This document shows positions 5,631 to 16,737 of a stretch of 17,972 nt of DNA, one piece after another. The notes under the pieces were generated by a model. The model was given only the letters and a program-made list of their open reading frames with translations, was not told where the DNA came from and searched no databases. Position 1 is the first letter of the stretch. Each line of letters begins with the position of its first letter. Both the position numbers and the translations under genes were made by a program. The stretch comes from Micavibrio aeruginosavorus (GTDB lineage Bacteria; Pseudomonadota; Alphaproteobacteria; Micavibrionales; Micavibrionaceae), in the NCBI GenBank assembly GCA_003241285.1, contig QFOT01000027.1:1-17972 (forward strand), given 5' to 3'.

Positions 5631-8600
5631 ATGGTCGCTAAGAAAACTGCAGCAGCTAAAAAGAATCCCCAAACTCCAGCCGAATTCGTGAATTCCTATA
5701 CAGGTCGCAAGCGTATTCGCCGTTCCTTCGGAAAAATCCGCGAAGTCGCGTCGATGCCGAATTTGAACGATGTTCAAAAAGAATCCTACGAACAATTCCT
5801 GCAAGCCTTTATTCCGGCAGATGACCGCATCATGCGCGGTCTGCACGAAGTTTTGTCTTCCGTATTCCCGATCAAGGATTTCGCCGACAAGGCCGAGATA
5901 GATTTCGTCAAGTACGAACTTGAGCAGCCGAAATACGACACGGATGAGTGCCGCCAGCGCGGTATGACATTCGCAGCGCCGCTTCGCGTTACGCTTCGCC
6001 TGTCCGTCTTCGATGTCGATGAAACAACAGGTCTTCGCTCCATCCGCGATATTAAAGAGCAGGACGTCTATCTGGTCGACATGCCGCTGATGACAGAAAA
6101 CGGTACTTTCATCGTCAACGGAACAGAGCGTGTTATTGTTTCCCAGATGCACCGTTCACCAGGTGTATTCTTCGACCACGATGGCGGAAAATCTCATGCG
6201 TCGGGTAAATACCTCTTCGCATCCCGTATTATTCCATACCGCGGTTCATGGCTGGATTTCGAATTCGACGCGAAAGACATTCTGAATGTTCGTATCGATC
6301 GCCGCCGCAAATTGCCCGTGACGACATTCCTGCGTTCCCTGTATTCAGCGGAAACAGAAAAATACATCATTGAGTGCCAGAAAAAAGACAAGCCGATCGA
6401 TCCATTGCTTATTCAAGGGATGAGCAATGAAGAAATTCTAGCAGTATTTTATGGCCGCGTTATTTACACGCAAGACAAAAAAGGCTGGAAAACAGCTTTT
6501 GATGGCGAGCGTATGCGCGGTGCGAAACTGGCTTACGATCTCGTCGATGCAAAATCAGGCAAGGTTATGGCGGAAGCCGGCGCGAAGGTAACGCCGCGCA
6601 TGGCCCGCAAGCTTGCTGAAGATGGCCTGAAAGAAGTTATAATTCAGGAAGAGCAGCTTGTTGGCTCTTACCTGGCGGTGGATATTGTCGACCTGAAGAC
6701 AGGCGCGGTGATGTTCGAGGCCGGTCATGAACTGACGGCTGACGATATCGAAAAGCTGACAGATGCCGGTTATAAAGAATTGCCGATCCTCGGCATCGAT
6801 CACCTGAACACAGGCGCTTATGTTCGCAATACATTGATTGCCGATAAAACCGATACACGCGAAGAAGCGCTGATCGATATTTACCGCGTTATGCGCCCGG
6901 GTGAGCCGCCGACAGTTGAATCGGCCGAAGCTCTGTTCCACTCATTATTCTTCGATCCAGAGCGTTACGATCTCTCTGCGGTCGGCCGCGTTAAAATGAA
7001 TGCGCGTCTGGATTTGAAAGCGTCCGACGAATTCCGCGTTCTCTCTAAAGACGACATTCTCGCGATTCTAAAATACCTCCACGAACTGAAAGACGGCCGC
7101 GGCGAAGTCGATGATATCGACAATCTAGGCAACCGCCGTGTTCGCTCCGTTGGCGAATTGATGGAAAACCAGATCCGCCTTGGCCTTCTTCGTATGGAAC
7201 GTGCGATCCGTGAGCGTATGTCTTCTGTTGATATCGACACCTACATGCCGCACGATCTGATCAACTCCAAACCGGCTCAGGCTGCGGTTCGTGAATTCTT
7301 CGCGTCCTCCCAGCTCTCGCAGTTTATGGATCAGACCAACCCGCTGTCCGAAATCACCCATAAACGTCGTCTGTCGGCTCTTGGTCCCGGCGGTTTGACA
7401 CGGGAACGCGCAGGCTTTGAGGTCCGTGACGTTCACCCGACCCACTATGGCCGTATCTGTCCGATTGAAACACCGGAAGGTCCGAATATCGGTCTGATCA
7501 ACTCGCTCGCTACTTTCGCCCGCGTCAATAAGTACGGCTTTATCGAAAGCCCGTACCGCAAAGTGACAAACGGCAAGGTAACGGACGAGGTTATCTATAT
7601 GTCGGCGATGGAAGAGGCGAAATACACGATTGCGCAAGCAAACACGCCGCTCGATAAATCCGGTAAATTTACAGATGATCTGGTTTCCTGCCGTCAGGCT
7701 GGTGAAAACCTGATGTCGGCGCCAGACGCGATTGAATATATCGACGTTTCGCCAAAGCAGATCGTGTCTGTTGCCGCTGCTCTCATCCCGTTCCTTGAGA
7801 ACGATGATGCGAACCGCGCGTTGATGGGATCGAATATGCAGCGTCAGGCCGTGCCTTTACTTCGCTCCGATGCTCCATTGGTCGGAACCGGTATGGAATT
7901 AACTGTTGCGCGTGACTCTGGCGCGGCTATCGCAGCCCGTCGCGGCGGTATCGTTGCTGAAGTTGACGCAACACGTATCGTTATCCGGGCAACGGAAGAC
8001 CTCGATACATCCGAAGCGATCGTCGATATATATAAATTGATGAAGTTCCAGCGTTCGAACCAGTCGACCTGTATCAACCAGAAGCCTTTGGTTAAGGTTG
8101 GCGATATCATCAAAGCCGGTGATACGATTGCGGATGGTCCGTCCACGCAGCTTGGTGAACTGGCGCTGGGCCGTAACGTCCTCGTCGCGTTCATGCCTTG
8201 GAATGGTTACAACTTCGAAGACTCTATTTTGCTCTCCGAGAAAATCGTATCCGATGACGTCTATACTTCCATCCACTTGGAAGAATTCGAAGTCATGGCT
8301 CGCGATACGAAACTGGGTCCTGAAGAAATCACACGCGATATTCCAAATGTCGGTGAAGAAGCCCTGAAACACCTCGATGAGAGCGGTATCGTTCACATTG
8401 GTGCGGAAGTCGGACCGGGCGATATCCTCGTCGGCAAGGTGACGCCGAAAGGTGAATCGCCAATGACTCCTGAAGAGAAATTATTGCGCGCGATCTTTGG
8501 TGAAAAAGCCGCTGACGTAAAAGACTCCTCTCTCCGTTTGCCACCGGGCACTGCCGGAACCATCGTCGAAGTGCGCGTGTTCAATCGCCGTGGTATCGAC

Positions 8601-9884
8601 AAGGATTCCCGTGCGATGTCCATCGAGCGCGAAGAGATCGAAAAACTGGCGAAAGACCGTGACGATGAACGCAAGATTATCGAAGACGGTTTCTATGCGC
8701 GTCTTTCCGATCTTCTGTCGGGTGAAAAAGTAGCGAGCGTGCCGAAGGGTGTGTCTTCCTTGTCCAAAGGTGACAAGATTGCCGCCAAGGATCTGGATGG
8801 AATCGAAAAACGTGGCCTGTGGAGACAGATCGGCGTCGAGAATGAAAAAGTCATGGCGGAAGTTGAAGCCATCGGCAAAACATTCGACGAAGCGGTCGAT
8901 AACCTAAAAGAGCGTTTCGAGCAGAAAGTTGAAAAACTGCAGCGCGGTGACGAACTTCCACCGGGCGTGATGAAGATGGTTAAAGTCTTTGTTGCGATCA
9001 AACGTAAAATCCAGCCAGGCGATAAAATGGCCGGACGTCACGGTAATAAAGGGGTCGTTTCCAAGATCATGCCGATCGAGGACATGCCGTATCTTGAAGA
9101 TGGTCGTCCGGTTGACATCGTTTTGAACCCGCTCGGTGTTCCATCGCGTATGAACGTCGGTCAGATTCTTGAAACTCACCTTGGCTGGGCCTGTGCTTCT
9201 CTTGGCCGCCAGATCGGTGAAATGATCGACAGCTTCAATAACCGCAAAGAGCCGAATGCTTCAGAACTTAAAGACCTGAAAGGCAAGCTTTTGGATGTTT
9301 ACGGCGAGTCCGAATATAACTCGAAGGTAACGCTTCTGGATGACAAGCAAGTTCTCGAGATGTCTGAAAACCTTCGTGGCGGTGTGCCGATGGCAACACC
9401 TGTCTTCGATGGCGCGCATGAGCCTGACATTTCAGTTCTGCTGGAGAAAGCCGGTCTTGCAACCTCCGGGCAGGTTACCCTGATCGACGGTCGTACAGGC
9501 GAGCGCTTCCACCGCGATGTAACCGTCGGTTACATGTATATGCTGAAACTTCACCACTTGGTCGATGACAAGATCCACGCCCGTTCGATCGGTCCGTATT
9601 CTCTTGTCACGCAGCAGCCTCTCGGCGGTAAAGCGCAGTTCGGTGGACAGCGTTTCGGTGAGATGGAAGTCTGGGCACTGCAAGCTTACGGTGCAGCTTA
9701 CACTCTACAAGAATTGCTCACGATTAAATCCGATGACGTTGCGGGCCGTTCGAAAGTCTACGAAGCGATTGTTCGCGGCGAAGATAATTTCGAAATCGGC
9801 GTGCCTGAATCATTCAACGTTCTAACCAAGGAATTGAAGGCCTTGGGACTGAATGTCGAAATGAAACAGACAGACGGCGAATAA
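5631..9884 (+). CDS. rpoB: DNA-directed RNA polymerase subunit beta
   Basis: RpoB, with RpoC, forms the catalytic core of RNA polymerase. From the ATG at 5631 the product has 1417 residues, slightly long for an alphaproteobacterium because of a Lys/Ala-rich N-terminal extension (MVAKKTAAAKKNPQTPAEF) before the conserved SYTGRKRIRRSFGKI. The GTG at 5592 is in frame but lies in a leader hairpin; AAGGTGA (5613-5619) serves the ATG. The rifampicin region (SQLSQFMDQTNPLSEITHKRRLSALGPGG) keeps Asp567, His577 and Ser582, equivalent to E. coli 516, 526 and 531, so the resistance positions are wild type. Also visible are the WNGYNFEDSILLSE and GDKMAGRHGNKGV motifs and the C-terminal clamp segment (GGKAQFGGQRFGEMEVWALQAYGAAYTLQE). 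rpoC follows after 32 nt. Confidence 0.98.
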   Translation: MVAKKTAAAKKNPQTPAEFVNSYTGRKRIRRSFGKIREVASMPNLNDVQKESYEQFLQAFIPADDRIMRGLHEVLSSVFPIKDFADKAEIDFVKYELEQPKYDTDECRQRGMTFAAPLRVTLRLSVFDVDETTGLRSIRDIKEQDVYLVDMPLMTENGTFIVNGTERVIVSQMHRSPGVFFDHDGGKSHASGKYLFASRIIPYRGSWLDFEFDAKDILNVRIDRRRKLPVTTFLRSLYSAETEKYIIECQKKDKPIDPLLIQGMSNEEILAVFYGRVIYTQDKKGWKTAFDGERMRGAKLAYDLVDAKSGKVMAEAGAKVTPRMARKLAEDGLKEVIIQEEQLVGSYLAVDIVDLKTGAVMFEAGHELTADDIEKLTDAGYKELPILGIDHLNTGAYVRNTLIADKTDTREEALIDIYRVMRPGEPPTVESAEALFHSLFFDPERYDLSAVGRVKMNARLDLKASDEFRVLSKDDILAILKYLHELKDGRGEVDDIDNLGNRRVRSVGELMENQIRLGLLRMERAIRERMSSVDIDTYMPHDLINSKPAQAAVREFFASSQLSQFMDQTNPLSEITHKRRLSALGPGGLTRERAGFEVRDVHPTHYGRICPIETPEGPNIGLINSLATFARVNKYGFIESPYRKVTNGKVTDEVIYMSAMEEAKYTIAQANTPLDKSGKFTDDLVSCRQAGENLMSAPDAIEYIDVSPKQIVSVAAALIPFLENDDANRALMGSNMQRQAVPLLRSDAPLVGTGMELTVARDSGAAIAARRGGIVAEVDATRIVIRATEDLDTSEAIVDIYKLMKFQRSNQSTCINQKPLVKVGDIIKAGDTIADGPSTQLGELALGRNVLVAFMPWNGYNFEDSILLSEKIVSDDVYTSIHLEEFEVMARDTKLGPEEITRDIPNVGEEALKHLDESGIVHIGAEVGPGDILVGKVTPKGESPMTPEEKLLRAIFGEKAADVKDSSLRLPPGTAGTIVEVRVFNRRGIDKDSRAMSIEREEIEKLAKDRDDERKIIEDGFYARLSDLLSGEKVASVPKGVSSLSKGDKIAAKDLDGIEKRGLWRQIGVENEKVMAEVEAIGKTFDEAVDNLKERFEQKVEKLQRGDELPPGVMKMVKVFVAIKRKIQPGDKMAGRHGNKGVVSKIMPIEDMPYLEDGRPVDIVLNPLGVPSRMNVGQILETHLGWACASLGRQIGEMIDSFNNRKEPNASELKDLKGKLLDVYGESEYNSKVTLLDDKQVLEMSENLRGGVPMATPVFDGAHEPDISVLLEKAGLATSGQVTLIDGRTGERFHRDVTVGYMYMLKLHHLVDDKIHARSIGPYSLVTQQPLGGKAQFGGQRFGEMEVWALQAYGAAYTLQELLTIKSDDVAGRSKVYEAIVRGEDNFEIGVPESFNVLTKELKALGLNVEMKQTDGE

Positions 9885-9916
9885 GACAGCGAAGAAATAA
9901 GAAAAGGTATTAAATC

Positions 9917-14110
<4,194 letters not shown>

Positions 14111-14132
14111 GTTGATTTGAAATAGAAAATTT

Positions 14133-14165
14133 AAAACGGCCCTTCGAAAGACGGGCCGTTTTTTT
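14133..14165. terminator. Terminator after rpoC, also closing the convergent gene
   Basis: AACGGCCC (14135-14142) pairs with GGGCCGTT (14153-14160), capped by a GAAA tetraloop, with an A-run before and a T-run (to 14165) after. The stop codon of the convergent SGNH gene (14164-14166) lies in the T-run, so one hairpin probably ends both transcripts. Confidence 0.92.
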
Positions 14166-14928
14166 ATCCGCGTGAAGCGATATGGATTAAAATATTTTTT
14201 TCATTGCGTGAGATGCCTTCGGGGGACCATATATCTTTCATGGGCAGTCTGCCTGATATTTTTCGATACATGAGGAGGGCATAGAGATAGCTTCCCTCAA
14301 GACTGGGATGGCTGCCATCGTCCTGATAGAGATCGATCTCCGGATAGTTGACCATGGCATAGTGCCAGTATTCACCGAGCGGCAGAAAATCAATTTTCAG
14401 CTTGGTGGACTGTCCGCTATAAAATCTATGAAGCCGATTTGCCATGGCGGCTGGATTTGTGACGGCAGCGAAACCGGGCTTTGATTTTCGTGAATAAAAT
14501 TCATGTCCGGCTTTGCGTGGCCATGTGCTGACAACGATGGGTAAGCCGCCGCGCGTCAGGATTTTATTTTTTATTTTTTTCATTGTGGCGACAGACTCGG
14601 ATGTTTCGTCAGCGTAAAATGCAGCTGTGCTGTATTCCTGAAAAAAGATGCGAGAATAACTTGTTTCGCCTAATGCCTTGTCGACAGCGCCTGATTTTAT
14701 GTGATCTGAAAGATGTGCGCCGCCTTTAGTAATTTTATCAATCTTATATTGATAAACCCCAGAACGAGCATTATTCAGCAGGTGTGCAAGCATAGAAGGC
14801 ATATCGTTGGTAAAGATATAACTATTGCCAATCAAAAGTATTCTTTGCTCCTCACGCGTAACATCTGCGGAGACGATACCAGACGCTAGCAGGAACAAGA
14901 TAATTAATATGAGTCTAAGGCAATTCAT
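14164..14928 (-). CDS. Secreted SGNH-type hydrolase (254 aa)
   Basis: Probably an exported hydrolase of the SGNH superfamily; the substrate is unknown. The N terminus is a clear signal peptide (MNCLRLILIILFLLASGIVSA) with a likely cut after VSA at about residue 21. Block I is ILLIGNSYIFTNDMP, with GNS in place of GDS (Ser36 as nucleophile). Gly70 (KGGAHL) fits block II, FQEYS (Gln97) stands where Asn usually is, and DGSHPSLEGSYL gives Asp204 and His207. This block pattern resembles DUF4886-type or plasma-membrane-associated SGNH proteins rather than the TesA type. It has no close similarity by eye to the SGNH gene at 2908-3549. The ATG at 14928 is preceded by a weak GGAAA. It runs toward rpoC and shares its terminator. 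Confidence 0.82.
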   Translation of the reverse strand: MNCLRLILIILFLLASGIVSADVTREEQRILLIGNSYIFTNDMPSMLAHLLNNARSGVYQYKIDKITKGGAHLSDHIKSGAVDKALGETSYSRIFFQEYSTAAFYADETSESVATMKKIKNKILTRGGLPIVVSTWPRKAGHEFYSRKSKPGFAAVTNPAAMANRLHRFYSGQSTKLKIDFLPLGEYWHYAMVNYPEIDLYQDDGSHPSLEGSYLYALLMYRKISGRLPMKDIWSPEGISRNEKNILIHIASRG

Positions 14929-14981
14929 GAAGTATTTCCGAAGGAATTTTTTTATGGCGGCAGCTGAGCATTTTTGCTTAA

Positions 14982-15011
14982 CTGACGAAAGACGATTTTT
15001 GAGTTTATAAT
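14982..15011 (+). promoter_or_regulatory. Possible promoter of the His-rich hypothetical gene
   Basis: CTGACG (14982-14987), an 18-bp spacer and a perfect TATAAT (15006-15011). Transcription would start near 15018, giving a leader of only about 12 nt before the ATG at 15030. Confidence 0.5.
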
Positions 15012-15029
15012 ATTTTGAGTAGATGATGT

Positions 15030-15491
15030 ATGCGTAAAGATAAAATATATGCCGCGCAATTGCGCAGGGATTTCGGTTCTGTTTCTATCGAGCCTGTCGC
15101 AAAGGGCGTTTATAAAGCGAGCATTCCCAATCTGTTTTTTATGCGGGATGTAAGCGCTGGGCTGGCCGGTTTATTTTCGTCTAAAGTAAAAATCCTTCTG
15201 GAGCAGCCTTGCGGTATCGCGCTCGATGAACGCCATTGTCTACGCACGCTATATGCGAATATTGAAAAATACGGCGCTGAAAACTTGTATGCCCATCTTC
15301 CCAAGCTTGACCAGGATCCGTTGGCTTTGCGGCATGGGGAGCAATACGAACGAATCCATAATACTCACCCGCACCATAGCCATAGCGATCCGGGCCTATA
15401 TGACTTTGTTCGCCTTAAAAGGGAGGGTGGCAGTCTTGTTAAAGAGGCTTTTGATATGCGCCATTTTCATTTGCGAAATCTGAGCCGATAA
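15030..15491 (+). CDS. Hypothetical protein with a His cluster (153 aa)
   Basis: I do not recognise this protein. It has 153 residues, no signal peptide and no clear membrane helix, although residues 34-56 (NLFFMRDVSAGLAGLFSSKVKIL) are fairly hydrophobic. A conspicuous run at about residues 110-119 (HNTHPHHSHS) has five histidines in nine positions and could bind a metal, but it is not a known motif to me. The N terminus is basic and the C terminus His/Arg-rich (FDMRHFHLRNLSR). The ATG at 15030 is close to a predicted transcription start and has only a poor ribosome site. It lies between the secreted SGNH gene, with which it is divergent, and the rpsL promoter, and has no obvious terminator, so its transcripts may run on into the str operon. 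Confidence 0.6.
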   Translation: MRKDKIYAAQLRRDFGSVSIEPVAKGVYKASIPNLFFMRDVSAGLAGLFSSKVKILLEQPCGIALDERHCLRTLYANIEKYGAENLYAHLPKLDQDPLALRHGEQYERIHNTHPHHSHSDPGLYDFVRLKREGGSLVKEAFDMRHFHLRNLSR

Positions 15492-15567
15492 AGACATCAA
15501 GATTGAGGTAGCTGAAAATAACATACCGGACATGGGAACAAAATTTAAGAAAGCTTTAAAATAAGCG

Positions 15568-15597
15568 TTGACTCTTGGTAGTCCCCTAACATATAGT
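15568..15597 (+). promoter_or_regulatory. rpsL-rpsG-fusA (str operon) promoter
   Basis: TTGACT (15568-15573), an 18-bp spacer and TATAGT (15592-15597) follow an A-rich stretch (about 15538-15565) and precede a CCGCC discriminator. Transcription should start near 15604, giving a leader of about 220 nt. Confidence 0.75.
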
Positions 15598-15603
15598 CCG
15601 CCA

Positions 15604-15826
15604 ACTTGTTTGGATGATTTGGCCGCAGGCCTGCATAAAACCATTGAAATTCAATGACTTAGGCAGACTGAACGCAAGTCTAAAAATTCCCTCGGGAATG
15701 TCCGTGATTGACACAAGGCTCAAAGATCAAGGCTTATAAGCTCTTGACTTGGCCCCTCATGTCCCTTACGACACCACTCATCCACAACAAATATAGATAT
15801 TAAGATTTAAAAGGTCGCAGAAACGT
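15604..15826 (+). promoter_or_regulatory. Long structured leader of rpsL
   Basis: About 220 nt without a gene. It holds a 10-bp palindrome GCAGGCCTGC (15625-15634), a 7-bp inverted repeat CATTGAA/TTCAATG (15642-15656), an AGACT/AGTCT hairpin (15665-15681), a tight ATTCC/GGAAT hairpin (15686-15699), and two direct copies of CAAGGCT (15714-15720, 15728-15734) that compete for one arm, AGCTCTTG (15739-15746). GCCT (15629-15632) can also pair with AGGC (15661-15664) to enclose the second hairpin. From about 15748 the leader is pyrimidine-rich and unstructured. No T-run follows any hairpin, so any control would be translational or by processing. Confidence 0.5.
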
Positions 15827-16198
15827 ATGCCAACCATTCAACAGCTTATCCGTAAACCGCGGGAAAAACAGGTTGCCGGTAAAAAGAACCGCGCATTGAA
15901 GCAAAACCCACAAGTCCGTGGCGTTTGTACCCGTGTTTATACAACAACGCCTAAGAAGCCGAACTCCGCTTTGCGTAAAGTGGCAAAAGTTCGTTTGGCA
16001 ACTGGTCACGAAGTGATCTGCTATATCCGCGGTGAGGGTCACAACCTGCAAGAACACTCAGTCGTTCTCGTGCATGGCGGGCGGGTAAAAGATTTGCCTG
16101 GTGTGCGCTACCGTATCGTTCGTGGTGCGCTTGATACGCAGGGCGTTAAAGACAGAAAACAATCCCGCTCCATGTACGGCGCGAAGAAACCGAAATAA
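15827..16198 (+). CDS. rpsL: 30S ribosomal protein S12
   Basis: S12 sits at the decoding centre and governs fidelity and streptomycin sensitivity. The 123-residue product is the standard length, starting MPTIQQLIRKPR and ending KQSRSMYGAKKPK. The two streptomycin loops, TTPKKPNSALRKV and GGRVKDLPGVRY, have the wild-type lysines (E. coli Lys42 and Lys87 positions), and the Asp in KDLPG is the RimO methylthiolation site in bacteria that have that enzyme. AAAAGG (15809-15814) is the likely ribosome site, at a rather long 12-nt spacing from the ATG. First gene of the str operon, with 12 nt to rpsG. Confidence 0.98.
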   Translation: MPTIQQLIRKPREKQVAGKKNRALKQNPQVRGVCTRVYTTTPKKPNSALRKVAKVRLATGHEVICYIRGEGHNLQEHSVVLVHGGRVKDLPGVRYRIVRGALDTQGVKDRKQSRSMYGAKKPK

Positions 16199-16210
16199 GG
16201 AATTTGAAAT

Positions 16211-16717
16211 ATGGCTCGTCGTCGTAGTGCAGAGAAACGTGAAGTTCTTCCAGATCCAAAATTTGGAAACGTTCAGCTGTCTAAATTCATCAACGTCGTC
16301 ATGACGCGTGGCAAAAAATCTATTGCCGAACAAATCGTGTATGGCGCGATTGAGATCGTTGAGAAAAAAGCAACGGCTAATGATGATCTGAATGCTGATC
16401 TTGCCCGCGCATCTAAGGGTCTGGCTGTTCTAATCGCCGTCCTTAACAAAGTTAAGCCAAATATCGAAGTCCGCTCACGCCGCGTCGGTGGCGCGACATA
16501 CCAGGTTCCTGTCGAAGTTCGTCAGGATCGCGGTTATGCCCTTGCAATGCGCTGGCTTCGTGATGCTGCCCGTAAGCGTGGCGAGCCGACAATGAAAGAG
16601 CGTCTGGCGGCTGAGCTTTTAGAGGCTGCTAATGACCGCGGTACTGCGATCAAAAAGCGTGACGATACACATAAAATGGCTGAAGCGAACCGCGCGTTTG
16701 CTCACTACCGCTGGTAA
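16211..16717 (+). CDS. rpsG: 30S ribosomal protein S7, with a 12-residue insertion
   Basis: S7 nucleates assembly of the 30S head and touches the E-site tRNA. The ends are typical (MARRRSAEKREVLPDPKFGN; HKMAEANRAFAHYRW), as is the rRNA-binding signature VEVRSRRVGGATYQVPVEVR-like segment (IEVRSRRVGGATYQVPVEVR). The product has 168 residues, whereas alphaproteobacterial S7 normally has about 156: the stretch between IVYGA and VKP is 34 residues instead of about 22, with an Ala/Asp/Leu-rich insert. AAGGAA overlaps the rpsL stop (16197-16202) and serves the ATG at 16211. The 12-nt gap to rpsL leaves no room for an E. coli-type S7 repressor site. fusA follows after 20 nt. Confidence 0.97.
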   Translation: MARRRSAEKREVLPDPKFGNVQLSKFINVVMTRGKKSIAEQIVYGAIEIVEKKATANDDLNADLARASKGLAVLIAVLNKVKPNIEVRSRRVGGATYQVPVEVRQDRGYALAMRWLRDAARKRGEPTMKERLAAELLEAANDRGTAIKKRDDTHKMAEANRAFAHYRW

Positions 16718-16737
16718 TTTAGGAATAAGAGAATAAC

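Noticed and set aside
14825..15010. 61-codon + strand frame between the SGNH and His-rich genes
   Set aside because: It overlaps the SGNH signal-peptide region antisense and has no ribosome site or recognisable product.
15708..15740. Second rpsL promoter (TTGACA with TATAAG)
   Set aside because: The spacing is 21 bp, too long for normal promoter use; the sequence is better explained by the leader hairpin.
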